A stretch of 64,000 bases of DNA from Saccharomycopsis malanga (GCA_004014935.1 CP025323.1:1116001-1180000); one strand, 5' to 3'. Counted from the stretch's first letter, positions 30,564 to 42,080 are shown. Numbers and translations: made by a program. The notes: a model not told the origin generated them from the sequence alone.

Positions 30564-31595
30564 ACAATATAATCTTTTGTTTGCATTTTTGCTCGCATTT
30601 AAACCTTGCTTAGATATTTGTTTTTATTTCTCATCTTCCTTTCTTGTCATATCTTTTTAGACTTTGCTTTGTTTAATATTGCTTCACATTCTATATATCT
30701 GTATTTCTTTTTGGTATATTTGACTGAAAGTGTTACAACTAGTCACGGTACATGCTGCAAACTTTGGAGTGTTGTAGAGTGTACTTTCAAGTAAACAACT
30801 ATTTATTTATGACTTTGGGGCTATTGGTACAATATGGATAAGGATTTTTAGCTTTGGCTGGTAAATATTCATTTATAAGCAGTGCTCAACAGAAACGAAG
30901 TGAAAATCTAAGTATAATGGAGCAGATGATGTGGATCCTCTTTTGATATGGTTTTTTTTATCAGCTCTTTACAGTAGATAGTTGTTACAACGCAAAAATT
31001 ATCAGGTTATTTGATGTTCCTGTGAACCCAATAAAAGCCATAATAAATTGTAATAGTCGAATACTGTAATGATTATGGAAAAGTCTAGCCTTGGGTAACT
31101 TTTCATTGAACTCTCAGCTTTTCCTTGTAGTCTCATTCGACTCACTTATTGTTATGATGCAATGTTGGTCGGATTGTCATTAGTTACTTGTATTTTACCT
31201 AATTTTTACTTTCTTGTATCTGGATCTACCATCTTCTTAGTAAACCCAACAACTCTGTCCATCCACAATTTATTATACTTTTCCCACCTTGAAGTTGTTT
31301 TATCCCGTACTCCTTATCATGAGTTGAGAATGTAGAATCAAGTAATATAAGCAATTGCCTAAATAGGAAGCACTATTTCATAAAGCTTAGTATATACATA
31401 CCTGATAGATATTTAATGAACAAATATTACTTTTAAATAGCATATACAAGCGAGCCATTAATATCAACTAACAATTAAAGAATCAGCCGTGCAAGATACT
31501 ATAAATGCTACAAGCATAAATATAATGACATTATAAAAAGCAGAGAAATGCATAACATTGGGGATCTTAAAATACACTATACTAATTGTCTGAAG
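30564..31595. other. Convergent intergenic region
   Basis: About 1.03 kb between the 3' ends of MVD1 and the nucleoporin gene. No gene or repeat recognised. Confidence 0.4.
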
Positions 31596-34460
31596 CTAAC
31601 GACGGAGTCTGCCTCTTGGCTGCAAGAGTTTTCTCTTATATGGAGGGGTTGCTCCTGGCGTGTTGCTTCCTGGGGTTATAGGAGTGGAGTTACCGTTGTT
31701 GAAAATTGCAGCAGGATCTGGTGTGCCATTGCCAAAGTTGAATCCACCAGCAGCAGGTGTAGAACTACTATTGTTTCCAAAAATCAGAGCAGGATCTGGC
31801 GTTTTAGAGCCCCCGCCAGCACCAAACGAAAAGTTAAATGTAGCAGCATTATTATTAGCAGGAGTTGTGTTATTTCCACCAAACGCATTATTGTTATTGT
31901 TTTGGACACCACCAAATCCAAACGGAGAGCTTGTACTACTATTATTACTGTTGCTCATTCCATTATTCTGTGCACCGAAATTGAAACCTGTATTAGTTCC
32001 CGTACTAGCACCAAATGAAAAGCCTGTATTAGGCTGAGTATTGTTGTTATTTCCAAAACCGAATCCGTTTGTATTGGTGTTTTTTCCAAAATCAAATGTT
32101 GGAGCTGGAGAAGCAGACTGTGAGCCAAAGGCATTGTTCAGGTTGGTGGCAGTGCCGAAATTGAATGTTCCTGTTGTAGGAGCATTTGCGGTGTTGTTAT
32201 TAGAAAATAAGCCAGGCTTGGCACTTCCAAATGGAGTAGCACCAGGAGCAGGAGAGCTAGAAGCTGAATTGGCGTTGGAAGTAGCAGCAGATCCAGCTCC
32301 AAACGAAAATGGTTGAGTGTTAGTAGTTGATTGAGAGGTAGAACCAAATGGAGGGGGTTGGGTGTTGGTTGAGGATTGGCCAAATGAAAACAGCGGTTTG
32401 TTAGCGCTACTGGTGGCATCTTTATTGAAAGAAAAGGCAGCAGGACGCTTGTTTGGTTGTTCGGTATTTGAGGATGTTGGTGGAGTAGAGGCTCCACCAA
32501 AAGAAAACCCACTAGCACTTCTTTTATTGCTAGGTTCTTCAGATTCACCAGGTCTTTTGTTGAATAAAGAACTACCAGTAGAACCGCCAAAAATCGAACC
32601 TGTTGACGTAGTGGCATTGCCATTAGTACCAGACTTGTTAAAGTCAAAGGCTACTGGTTTATTGGTGCTATCGGAAGTACCAAACAAAGAAGTTGACTTG
32701 GAATTGTCTGGTTGAGTGGACGAAGATTTGCCAAACAGAAATCCATTTGTTTCTTTTTGGTCAGTTGATTTTCCAAACAGAAAACCAGTTGGTTTGTTTT
32801 CTGTGATGGTCTTGATATTTTCATTTGATCCAAATGAAAATCCAGTTGGTTTGCTTTCTGTAATAGTCTTTGCTGTGTCGCTAGATCCAAAGGAAAATCC
32901 AGTTGGTTTGTCTTCTTTGGTGCTTTTAGCTGTATCATTTGAACCGAATGAAAAACCGGTTGGTTTGTCTTCTTTAGTGCTTTTAGCTGTATCATTTGAA
33001 CCGAATGAAAATCCGGTTGGTTTAGAGTTGAGTAAACTGGCGCTGGAATTATCTTTCTTTGCTTCTTCAGGCTTGTCTTTGACAAGTGCTCCAAACGAAA
33101 AAGCAGGTGTTTTAGATGTCTCGGTGGCTTTGCCAAAAGAAAAAGCAGGTGTTTTAGAGTCTTTGCCTTTAGAAGTATCGTTAGCTTTTAAAGTATTATC
33201 AGATTTCGAAGCTTCAGCGCCAGAAGTCTTACCGAATGAAAAACCAAAGCCTGGAGTATCTGCAGCACCTTCATTAGGAGCTGTGGAAAACAAAGCAGAA
33301 GTAGACTTGTTTTCAATGCTATTTCCAGTTTTAGGAGTGCTAAAATTGAACAAAGACGAGGGTTTACTTGTCTTATTATCAGCTTCTGGTTTGTTGTCAG
33401 CATTTTCGGATTGTTTAGATGCAAACAAAGAAGGTTTGTTAGATTGCTGTGACTCTGTTTTATCACCACCAAAAGAAAATAGACCACCAGTTGGTTTGCT
33501 GGCTGTGAAAGAAAATCCTGAAGTTGATTTATCTTTTGTTTCTTGTTCAGGTTTCTTACCAAACGAAAAACCCAGGGAAATAGGTGTTGAAGTTTCATTA
33601 GATTTATCAGTTTTATCCTCAATGGTCTTACCAATGGAAAATTTACTAGGTTTGTCGGTGTCTTTTGGTCCAAAGAATGATGATTTAGCTGGTTGTTCAG
33701 TTGATGATTTAACTGGCTGTTCGGTTGACAGTTTATTTGACAATGGAGAAGATGATCCAAATAAGCTTGTTGGTTTTGAAACTTTATCTTCCAATCCTGG
33801 CGTCTTTCCAAAACTTATATTGACGGTATTGTTGTTCTTTGAAAGAGCGTCATCTTCCTTACAAGTGTTATCTACTATACTATTATCCATGTCGTTAAAC
33901 ACGGGGATTTCCTTTTTGGAAAAAGTAAACCCGCTAGATGGAGCAATCTTTCCAAACGAATTACTACTAGAAATAGAGCTGCCTACTGTGTTCTTACCCT
34001 TGTCACCACTCTTTGCGGTGACTTTATTTTGAGAAGTGGAAATCTGCAATATAGACGTGTCTTTAGGAAATTCCTTTGCGGTGATTTTCTTATTCTCCTC
34101 CGCTATTATGTCATCATAATCAAAATCAACCTTAAAAACGTTATTGGATCTCTTTTTTATAGGCGCCTGAACTTGCAGCTCTGGTTGTTGACTCTTTTCA
34201 CCAACATTATGAGGCCCATTCGTAAGTAACAATTTCTGGCCTTCATTGAGTCTTCGAGACTTTCTAGAAAGATCGGCATTTGCACATATTTGTTCAATAA
34301 GCTTCTGCTGGGCCTGTTTTTGTTCCAACGTAATTCGATATTGCTGCCTCTTTATTCGAATATATTCTTCTTGTCGTAAGCGTCGTCTCAATTTGATAAG
34401 ATTAATCCGCTCCACCGGGGATAGCGTATGTATCAAAGGTCTGTCACTAAGCATTGCCAT
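31596..34460 (-). CDS. NUP1: FxFG nucleoporin, Nup1-like
   Basis: 954 aa. The N-terminus (about residues 13-58) is a strongly basic, amphipathic helix (RINLIKLRRRLRQEEYIR) of the kind that anchors basket nucleoporins to the membrane. The motif FDYDDIIAEENKK follows, then more than 30 FSFG/FxFG and related FG units spread over residues 180-930. The protein ends in a basic tail (PPYKRKLLQPRGRLRR), reminiscent of the importin-binding C-terminus of Nup1/Nup153. Near-perfect tandem repeats KPTGFSFGSNDTAKSTKED lie in the middle. No Ran-binding domain is present, which argues against Nup2. It would line the nuclear face of the pore and bind karyopherins. Nup60 is a less likely alternative. Long antisense frames across it are caused by repeat composition. 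Confidence 0.75.
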   Translation of the reverse strand: MAMLSDRPLIHTLSPVERINLIKLRRRLRQEEYIRIKRQQYRITLEQKQAQQKLIEQICANADLSRKSRRLNEGQKLLLTNGPHNVGEKSQQPELQVQAPIKKRSNNVFKVDFDYDDIIAEENKKITAKEFPKDTSILQISTSQNKVTAKSGDKGKNTVGSSISSSNSFGKIAPSSGFTFSKKEIPVFNDMDNSIVDNTCKEDDALSKNNNTVNISFGKTPGLEDKVSKPTSLFGSSSPLSNKLSTEQPVKSSTEQPAKSSFFGPKDTDKPSKFSIGKTIEDKTDKSNETSTPISLGFSFGKKPEQETKDKSTSGFSFTASKPTGGLFSFGGDKTESQQSNKPSLFASKQSENADNKPEADNKTSKPSSLFNFSTPKTGNSIENKSTSALFSTAPNEGAADTPGFGFSFGKTSGAEASKSDNTLKANDTSKGKDSKTPAFSFGKATETSKTPAFSFGALVKDKPEEAKKDNSSASLLNSKPTGFSFGSNDTAKSTKEDKPTGFSFGSNDTAKSTKEDKPTGFSFGSSDTAKTITESKPTGFSFGSNENIKTITENKPTGFLFGKSTDQKETNGFLFGKSSSTQPDNSKSTSLFGTSDSTNKPVAFDFNKSGTNGNATTSTGSIFGGSTGSSLFNKRPGESEEPSNKRSASGFSFGGASTPPTSSNTEQPNKRPAAFSFNKDATSSANKPLFSFGQSSTNTQPPPFGSTSQSTTNTQPFSFGAGSAATSNANSASSSPAPGATPFGSAKPGLFSNNNTANAPTTGTFNFGTATNLNNAFGSQSASPAPTFDFGKNTNTNGFGFGNNNNTQPNTGFSFGASTGTNTGFNFGAQNNGMSNSNNSSTSSPFGFGGVQNNNNNAFGGNNTTPANNNAATFNFSFGAGGGSKTPDPALIFGNNSSSTPAAGGFNFGNGTPDPAAIFNNGNSTPITPGSNTPGATPPYKRKLLQPRGRLRR

Positions 34461-34873
34461 GCTAATTCATATACTATCACTTTATAGACGCTGAGATACA
34501 CAACATGTTCATTCCTTCTGCTTGTTTATAGTAGAAAAAAATGCACAGAGCATCTGATCATGTTGAAAATCACTGTTACCCGCAGATGGGGGTGTAGGAA
34601 CCCCGCGAAGGAAAAATGGTCGATGTTGCAGTGTTAAGAGTGATAAAGTTGTTAAGAAGGATTAGTTGGCGGTATAATTAAGGCTACTGATTTGAAAGGA
34701 AACATAGGTGCAATTTGGGTTGATTATTTGATAATATTTAGTCAAAGATTAATTTTCAAGAAAAGACCGATTTTCAAGAAAGGTTGGATTTGAGCAATTA
34801 GCGTTATTTATAAAAAGCTAGACAAATAACAAATAACAAATAATAAATAACAAATAATAATCATAGAGTGGCA
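34461..34873. promoter_or_regulatory. Divergent promoter region, with CAAATAA microsatellite
   Basis: 413 bp shared by the nucleoporin gene and MNN11. ACAAATAACAAATAACAAAT repeats fill about 34822-34861, ending 13 bp before the MNN11 ATG, so they probably lie in its 5' leader. TTTTCAAGAAA occurs twice near 34752-34783. Confidence 0.5.
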
Positions 34874-36079
34874 ATGCATTTGGCGTTTCCCCAAAAGAAT
34901 TTCAAGCCAAAAAGTGGCGGGGCCTCTTTTTTCGGCAGGGCACAAAGAAACAAGAAATTGGTTTCGGTGGTGATAACTTTGTTCACAATCTATTATCTAT
35001 TTTTCCGTGATTCATCTTCGTCAAGTTTCAGTTTGGACTCCCGCAAGTTGCCTAAAGAGCACGGTTTATATAATGAAGAGATTCTAACCACCAGAACGCT
35101 TATATTTCCACCTGTTGAGCACTCACCTGTGTTGAAACAGTTGGGAATCAACTTGTTGTTTCCTGTAGTGCACGACGGAGACCGTAGAGTGATCAGTTAT
35201 GACCAGTCGCCTGCTTTGAAGGAAGACGGAAAGTCCGAGGACCAAACTAAAGTGGTCAAAGAGTCCTTCAAACACACTGGCAAGTTGGTGTTTGATTATA
35301 AAAACCGTAAGTCTCCTGAAGTTGTTATTGTCAGCGATATTGATTTTGAAAAGTACGATTTGAACCATTTGACCAAAATTGTCCAGAACAGAGTAGACTA
35401 TGCCCAGGCAAGACACTATGGCACGTACATCAGATGGACTCAAGAGTTTGTCCCTACTTTGGCTGAAAATAACGACGACAAGAGCTGGGCCAGACTTTTG
35501 ATCTTAAGAGCTGCAATGCACGCTTTCCCTAAAACCAAATACTTTTGGTATATCCACCAAAACGCCGTCATTGTCAAATACGATGTTGACTTGCTTCATA
35601 CCTTTTTGAATCCTGAGGCCCTCAATCCTCTATTGTTAAAAGACCGTCCGATTGTTCCTCCAAGCGGCGCGATCCATACCTATAAGAACACCAAGCCTGA
35701 AGACGTAAGATTGTTGATCACCCAGGACGAGCGTGGGCTCAACACTGACTCGTTCATTGTAGTAAACGATCTTTATGGCAAAACTTTGGTGGAGTTCTGG
35801 TCCGATCCGTTGTATAGAAAATATAACAACTTCCCAATGAAAGAATCCAGTGCTTTGATGCACATCTTACAGTGGCATCCTGTCTTGTTGTCCAAAACTG
35901 CTTTGATACCCGCTAAAACCATTGCTTCTGCCCACAGCGACGAGGAACAGAAGGGCGACAACGCAGATCTTTATTACAAAGAAGGTAACTTGGCTGTCAT
36001 TTTGAAGGATTGTGAAATCAAAAAGTCTTGCGAATCTGACTTCCAATCGTATTGGGACAAGTTGCACAAGGGAAAGTAA
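34874..36079 (+). CDS. MNN11: Golgi alpha-1,6-mannosyltransferase complex subunit Mnn11 (GT34)
   Basis: 401 aa from ATG 34874 (MHLAFPQKNFKPK). It is a type II membrane protein: a short basic cytosolic tail, one transmembrane segment at about 27-43 (LVSVVITLFTIYYLFF), then the lumenal catalytic domain. Blocks shared with S. cerevisiae Mnn11, as I recall it, include HGLYNEEI, VEHSPVLKQL, EVVIVSDIDFEKYDL, IVQNRVDYAQARHYGTYIRW, ILRAAMHAFPKTKYFWYIHQNA, SFIVVNDLYGKTL and HILQWHPVLLSKTALI. The usual D-x-D position reads HQNA, as Mnn11 sequences also vary there (Mnn10 is the closer-to-canonical partner). It belongs to the M-Pol II complex that extends the N-glycan outer-chain backbone. Confidence 0.9.
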   Translation: MHLAFPQKNFKPKSGGASFFGRAQRNKKLVSVVITLFTIYYLFFRDSSSSSFSLDSRKLPKEHGLYNEEILTTRTLIFPPVEHSPVLKQLGINLLFPVVHDGDRRVISYDQSPALKEDGKSEDQTKVVKESFKHTGKLVFDYKNRKSPEVVIVSDIDFEKYDLNHLTKIVQNRVDYAQARHYGTYIRWTQEFVPTLAENNDDKSWARLLILRAAMHAFPKTKYFWYIHQNAVIVKYDVDLLHTFLNPEALNPLLLKDRPIVPPSGAIHTYKNTKPEDVRLLITQDERGLNTDSFIVVNDLYGKTLVEFWSDPLYRKYNNFPMKESSALMHILQWHPVLLSKTALIPAKTIASAHSDEEQKGDNADLYYKEGNLAVILKDCEIKKSCESDFQSYWDKLHKGK

Positions 36080-36203
36080 TCCTATTAATATTATCTTTTG
36101 TATTTTTACGCTTTGTTGTTATTGTCTTTCCCATTCTTAGTTAATAAAAAAACATACAAGTCTACATTTCTGTAACAAGATGGAATTGTACATTATATTT
36201 TCT

Positions 36204-38283
36204 TTATTGTATACTAGAAGAAGCTCTTCTAAGCCCATGTTGTTCGTTGTAACTTTTGATTTGGGTCTGACGTGCTCCACTCAGCATTGGTTCGGCATTC
36301 ATTCTTTTTCTTTCGTGAGACTCAAAAAACATTAAAAACACATCCAATGGAACTCCATCACAATTCAATGCTCTAGCAGACTCTTTAGCTGCATTTATAT
36401 TCTCCTTGATTTTGAGTATGGCCTTTTTATTTGCCAAGGAACATGTGTCATTTGATAAATCTGGTGAGCTCTGGTTTTTTCTCAAAGTATTGCTGCTTGA
36501 ACCATCATAAATAAGCAGCTCTGCTGTTTTGCTGAACTGAATTGAGGCTTGTTTCTTCACTTGTTTGGGTTTTTCACTATTGTTGGGTAAGAAAAATGCA
36601 GTGTTGGTTATATTAAAGCCTTGATTACTTTCTGAAGAATTAGCCGATGGAACATAATTAAGTAAATCATTCTGGGTGATGGTGCCCATCGCCAAATTGT
36701 CAACAATGTTAGTGACATCAACATTAGAGTCTCTAAAGGTTGGAATGTCCACCAATGTAAATGCATTTTGGTCTGTTGGTTCCTTTTCTACTTTATCAGC
36801 AACAATTGTAGAACTCACTCTTCCAAGTGACTTCATCACAAGTTCTAGAATGTTAGTTTTATTAGATCACTATTTATACCAAACTGGTCCATCTCACCTT
36901 TGATTTTGGAATTTGTTTTTGCTTCTAAGAATGTTAGTATAAAGATAATATTTCATTTATCAATCTAGTATCACACATACTTTTCAATTCTTCTTCAAGT
37001 GGTTCTTCGAATTGTGTGAAACCAGAACATGAATCATTCGACATTTCTGTAGCTGGCTCTATCATGTTGTTTTTGAATGTATTTTCATCCTCTTCATAAT
37101 TGCCATTATCCAAAACTGGTTTTTTGTCATCTACCTCGACAAACGAACTTGGGTGTGATTGTTTTGTTGAAAATTCGTCGTCTTCAAACCCTAACGATAC
37201 GTCAATATCCATTTCCACAACATCTGATAGATCCTGAGATGTCAATGTATCAAATTTGTCTTTGTCTGTCAGCTCCGATAATCCAACAAGTGACTCAGAA
37301 ACAGCCTTGTCAAAGGATATCACACTGCCATCGTTTTCAAGCACTGAGAGAAAAGGGCCAGTGTCTTCGGATCTGGCCATTTTCGAGCTCAAAAGGTTTA
37401 TGGTGTCCACCAAGTGTGAATCGCTTTTGAACATTTCGTAGCAACTGAAAGCTTCTTTAGGAATTGATTGTCGGTTGTCCTTAGGGAAATTTATAGCATC
37501 TTCTTCATCGTCTATTTTGATAGGTTCATTTTCATCATTATTATCATTATTATTGACCGTATTTTCAGAAGTGACAATAACATCAGCAGTATTGGTTTTG
37601 CCGAATCTTTGAGATAATGCTTTCCTAAAGAGATTAGTGCTTGATTTATGCAAAATATTTTGATCAAGATGTTTTAGATGGAGGTCTGTTTGAGAATTGC
37701 TTGACTTTTCAACCACATTCAAGCCAGTTTCACGTTTTTCTCTTCTGTTGAACCAAGGAACGTGTGACAATGCTTTTGATGGACTCAAACTCAAGCTAGA
37801 ATATCGCTTCTTCGGAGAAGAGCTAGTTGTGTCATTGATATCTGGATTCTTTGCCGAAATAGTATTATTGCTGTTTCCATCCGACTCTGGAGATGTCACG
37901 TTTGAGCTATTGACCGTGGTTTTGCTTGGAAACCGATAGTACTTTGTTTTCTGCAAGTCAATTGGCGAGACACTGTTGGCAGAAAACAGTGGTGTGCTAC
38001 TAGAAGCCAGGAATTTGGCAGGGACGTCTGAGAAGGTATCTGGAGAACATAGAGAAGAACATTCCGAAGGAGAAGCAGAAGTGCTGCTGGTAGAATATCC
38101 GGAAGATGAAGACATATGGCTTGAAGAAGGGTTTTTCTTCTTATGTCCAAACATGAGCTTGTCAAAGAACCCTGAGGCTCTATTGTTGAGATGTTGTTTG
38201 CGCTTCTGTCGACCCCAATATGTCCTTTGGTCGTCCATGGTGCTGGGAAAGGGTAGAAAGAAAGACGAGGTTCGTGGAGCCAT
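36204..38283 (-). CDS. Ser/Asn-rich protein of unknown function, three exons
   Basis: Exon 1 is 38283-36981, exon 2 is 36924-36898 (27 nt) and exon 3 is 36844-36204. The joined coding length is 1971 nt, exactly 656 codons plus stop. Unspliced, the two long frames look like separate genes, but donor GTATGT plus TACTAAC and the preserved phase unite them. The protein opens with basic and aromatic residues (TYWGRQKRKQHLNNRASGFF, FGHKKK), has long Ser-rich disordered stretches (residues 50-200), an acidic middle (FEDDEF, VEMDIDVS) and a helical C-terminus (LDVFLMFFESHERKRMN). KKRYSSLSLSPSK and similar sites look like kinase targets. I recognise no domain. Retention of intron 2 would end the protein shortly after exon 2. 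Confidence 0.75.
36845..36897 (-). other. Intron 2 (53 nt) of the 36204-38283 gene
   Basis: Donor GTGAGA (non-consensus), branch-like AACTAAC, acceptor TAG ending at 36845. Phase 1 is kept on both sides. A closer donor (GTATAA) 18 nt downstream would also keep the frame but leaves only 35 nt. The weak donor suggests inefficient or regulated splicing. Confidence 0.65.
36925..36980 (-). other. Intron 1 (56 nt) of the 36204-38283 gene
   Basis: Donor GTATGT at 36980, branch point TACTAAC eight nt before the acceptor TAG ending at 36925. Removes the stop that otherwise closes the first frame. Confidence 0.85.
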
Positions 38284-40073
38284 TATTTGGTATTATCTAT
38301 GGGCTGTATATTTTTTTAATAAATGATTGGAGGCCTATCTCAATAAAGGAATGAATTTCAACGATTGTATAGAACTTGATCAAGAATAGCAATGTTTGAC
38401 GCTCTGTAGGATTATCGGGACTTCCAAAATACGGCTGGCTAGAACTAGTTGAAACATGTTATATTATACTCTTTAGTCGCCAATTGCTTATATAGATTAT
38501 CACAAAAAAGGAAGCGAGACTATGCATGTTAAGCGTTGTCTTACATATTAATAAGCCATTGAATATATAGAGATTTGCATCAATTGTAGGGTATATGGAC
38601 TACTGATTTGAAGTGTTTACACATTAATTGGCAAGAAAATTCTCTGGAAGGGTTTTGTTGGTATAGCCTTTATACTGGTTGATAATTGAGCTTACTAGCG
38701 AGCGGCCTTTACATAATGACGCTATAGTGGATAGGAAATTGGAGTTTTTACGAACTGTTGCCTTGTACGTATCCTAACCTTTAATTATCATTATTGTAAG
38801 GTGAAGAATCTAACTACAGGCTTTTCAGGTTACATGAAACCAACATAGTGAATGCTCAGAGTAATAAAGCCTGTATTAAAAATCTTTCGATATATTAAAG
38901 TTGAAAAACGTAGCAATTTAATAAATCTTTAAATTGAAACGTAAATCCGATGGATAAAACCTTGTAAATCTTCATCCTTTTGGTCCAACACGAAGGAGCT
39001 TGGAGGGAACTATGTGTTGTTAGTTTCAAGCAGTTGGATGAACCTGATTATCATGTCTAGAGGGTATATGTATCATTGATAGTAAAACACACCTATATGC
39101 ATCTAGTCCTGTGACCTGATTAACTAGATGCTTTAACTCGTTTTCTAATTTTGCTCCATCTACAGTTGCCAGGCCTATTCTTTTCTTATCTTCTTATTGG
39201 CTAGGTTTATCAGTCGATGTACAACACTGCCTGCCACCTTCCTTTTCTTTATTGTTTTATGAGTATATACAGTTGTCAGCCCATTCGATTACCATTCTGG
39301 TATCTTCCTGTTCTAACTACTATTTAAGACTCCATTTCTTCCTTCTTTTTAGTCTTCTCTTCTCCTTTTAACATAGTTAGTTTAAGTTTTACCTATTCTC
39401 CGATCAATACAAACTCATCTTAATATTACAGTATATTTAGCCAGAATAAGCTACAATTCGCATACGTATGAGAGTTTACAGCACTCGTGGGTTTCCGTAT
39501 TAGGCTGAAATTAAAGATTCTTGGTTAGAAAGCGATGATAAACGGCCCAGTGGTGTAATAATACATTTATATGGTGAACAACGATTATTCTCATTTATAA
39601 TTTCGCAAATGCAGAATAAAAATATCCAAAATTAAAAATTAAATATGAAAAAATAATTAAAAGCGACGACAAAACCTAATAAAGTGACTCAATTGCTCTT
39701 TAGAATATACGCACAGTGTCTAACAAAAAAAACACCTACATTTTAAAATACAAATACCAACATTTTCACCACATTCAAAACCAATCTACAACAATTATTA
39801 CCAGAAAAGCCCGTTGAGCGCATGTAATGATGTAACAATAAAAAAGACAGCAATGAATATATGTATAAACAAAGATGAAGGCAAGATGAACAGTGATAAG
39901 AGAGAAAAAATTATGCTTATATAGAACCATTCGTAAGCAAGAAACGAAGGATTATAGGTAACAAAAAGAGGAGACGAACGTGTGTTGAAAAACGTAACGA
40001 GTTGAGCGTGACAGAACATTAAGATTTATTGAAAAAACAAATAGAAGACAAAAGCAAAATACAAAAAGTATGC
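38284..40073. other. Intergenic region
   Basis: About 1.8 kb between the start of the three-exon gene and the end of SAM2. AT-rich, no gene supported. Isolated SINE1-like scraps may occur near 39543 (CGGCCCAGTGGTGTAATAAT) and 39704 (TATACGCACAGTGTCTAAC), too short to be sure. Confidence 0.4.
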
Positions 40074-41225
40074 TTAGAATTCCAATTTCTTTGGTATTTC
40101 CCAAGTGTTTGCTTGGTTGGTGAAATGACCGTTACTAGCGGTTTTGAAATAGATTGGTCTGGCCAAATCCAACTCCTTGACAAGAACACCAGGTCTCAAG
40201 TCAAAGTTCTTTCTGATAATGGCAACCAATTCATCAGAAGAGTATTTGGAAGTGCCATAGGTGTCGACGTAGATAGACAAAGGCTCAGCAACACCGATGG
40301 CGTATGAGAATTGAACCAACGCTCTTCTAGCCAAGCCGGCATGGACCAAGGACTTGGCAACCCATCTAGCGGCATAAGCAGCAGATCTGTCAACCTTGGA
40401 GAAATCCTTACCGGAGAAAGCACCGCCACCGTGAGCACCCCAGCCTCCGTAGGTGTCGACAATGATTTTTCTACCGGTCAAGCCAGCGTCGCCATGAGGA
40501 CCGCCAATGACAAATCTACCAGATGGTTGCAAGTGGTATTTGGTTTTTTCGTCCAAATATTTAGCAGGGATGACTTTTTCGACAATTTCGGTTTTCAACT
40601 GTTGTCTGAGGTCTTCAACAGAAATGGTGTCGGCATGTTGGGCAGAAATAACAACAGTGTCGACTCTAAGAGGAATGACAGCACCACCGTCTTTCTTATA
40701 CTCGATAGTGACTTGGGTCTTGGTGTCTGGTCTCAACCATGGCAAAGAGCCGTCTCTTCTGGCAGTAGACAAGGCAGCATTCAACTTGTGGGCCAAAATA
40801 ACCGTCAATGGGAGCTTTTCCTCAGTTTCATCAGTAGCATAGCCAAACATGATACCTTGGTCACCAGCACCCAAGTTTTCCATGGCCTCGTCAAAATGAA
40901 GACCTTGGGCAATATCTTGAGACTGCTGTTCAATGGCAACCAAAACATTGCAGGTCTTGTAGTCAAAACCTTTGTCAGAGTCATCGTATCCAATGTGTTT
41001 GATGGTGTCTCTCACAATCTTTTGGAAGTCCAAGTTGGCCTTGGTGGTGATTTCGCCAAAAACCAAAATCAACCCTGTCTTTGCGGACGTCTCACAAGCA
41101 ACCTTGGACAATGGATCTTGCGCCAAAGCAGCATCAAGAATAGCATCAGAGACTTGGTCACAGATCTTATCTGGATGGCCTTCACCAACAGATTCAGAAG
41201 TGAAAAAAAAGGTTTCAGAAGACAT
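40074..41225 (-). CDS. SAM2: S-adenosylmethionine synthetase
   Basis: 383 aa, the usual yeast length. Motifs: [20 protein letters not shown] at the N-terminus (metal and ATP ligands), [44 protein letters not shown], the phosphate-binding loop [22 protein letters not shown] and the C-terminal GHFT...TWEIPKKL. It makes S-adenosylmethionine from methionine and ATP in the cytosol. S. cerevisiae has SAM1 and SAM2; which one this corresponds to cannot be told, and it may be the only copy. TATATAAA lies about 165 bp upstream and a TCACGTGA (Cbf1-type) site about 420 bp upstream. Confidence 0.96.
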   Translation of the reverse strand: MSSETFFFTSESVGEGHPDKICDQVSDAILDAALAQDPLSKVACETSAKTGLILVFGEITTKANLDFQKIVRDTIKHIGYDDSDKGFDYKTCNVLVAIEQQSQDIAQGLHFDEAMENLGAGDQGIMFGYATDETEEKLPLTVILAHKLNAALSTARRDGSLPWLRPDTKTQVTIEYKKDGGAVIPLRVDTVVISAQHADTISVEDLRQQLKTEIVEKVIPAKYLDEKTKYHLQPSGRFVIGGPHGDAGLTGRKIIVDTYGGWGAHGGGAFSGKDFSKVDRSAAYAARWVAKSLVHAGLARRALVQFSYAIGVAEPLSIYVDTYGTSKYSSDELVAIIRKNFDLRPGVLVKELDLARPIYFKTASNGHFTNQANTWEIPKKLEF

Positions 41226-41388
41226 TGCAACAATAATAAATCAAATTTATTAATCAAAAAAAAAAAATTCAACTCTGTAAAAAATCACGATCTGTTAAGT
41301 TGAAAAATGTGAAATTTTTTTTTTCAGTTTATATTTCGTTCACTTATCTGAAAAATTGAAAAAAAAATTTGAAAAAAGAAAAGCCTCT

Positions 41389-41654
41389 TTTATATATGGA
41401 CAAATACTCAAGCACAGTGATGCACGGGAGATGCGTGTGGAAAATTTTACCCAAAAAAAAGTGAAAACCACTGAAAAACGTGAAAACAGTCAATAACGAT
41501 TTTCCTAGCGTTTTGAGGGCTGTTTTCGTTTATCGTTTGCACCATTTTTACGATACTGATCTAATTCACATGCCTCTTAGCGAGAAAATCTATAAACATG
41601 TGACATTGTGTGATTTTAGTCTACCCATCAAATCGCTAATGGTATGTCACGTGA
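41389..41654 (-). promoter_or_regulatory. SAM2 promoter elements: TATA box and Cbf1-like site
   Basis: TATATAAA on the minus strand at 41389-41396, and the palindrome TCACGTGA at 41647-41654. TCACGTG bound by Cbf1 with Met28/Met4 is the known signature of sulfur-amino-acid genes in yeast; its use here is inferred. Confidence 0.5.
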
Positions 41655-41720
41655 CGCGTGGGTTTAATTCTATCAAGTAATGATATTGGAGTGTATATTA
41701 TATTATTTAGGAATCATTGA

Positions 41721-41908
41721 GGAATCATAATTGAGTAGTATATTTAGTGTTTCGTATTTGGGAATCATAATTGAGTATATTTAGTGTTTCGCATTTGGGA
41801 ATCATTATTGAGTATATTTAGTATTTCGCATTGGGGAATCATAATCGTGTATATTTAGTATTTCGCATTTGGGAATCATAATCGAGTATATTTAGGAATC
41901 ATAATTCA
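41721..41908. repeat. 37-bp minisatellite, five copies
   Basis: Units start at 41721, 41761, 41798, 41835 and 41872, each GGAATCATAATTGAGT-ATATTTAGT-TTTCGCATTTG with small changes; the first unit is 40 bp. A partial sixth follows. It lies just upstream of the SAM2 promoter region. Confidence 0.9.
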
Positions 41909-42080
41909 GCAGTATATTTAGTTTTATATATTGGAATAATTATTGAGGGGTATCTTAATTTTCTATGGCAAGTGAAGATTGAAAGATGTGTAAAACTAGA
42001 CGTATGTTCTTCCAAAGAATATATTTATGAGGTTATAATGGTATTAATTACCAGAATTTGTATTAAATATTCACTAGCAA

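Noticed and set aside
32716-34032. 438-codon plus-strand frame opposite the nucleoporin gene
   Set aside because: It is the mirror of the FG-repeat gene; composition (Leu/Ser/Pro/Asn repeats) follows from FSFG codons, and the minus-strand protein has clear family features.
40311-41303. 330-codon plus-strand frame opposite SAM2
   Set aside because: SAM2 on the minus strand is unambiguous; the antisense frame arises from its biased codon use.
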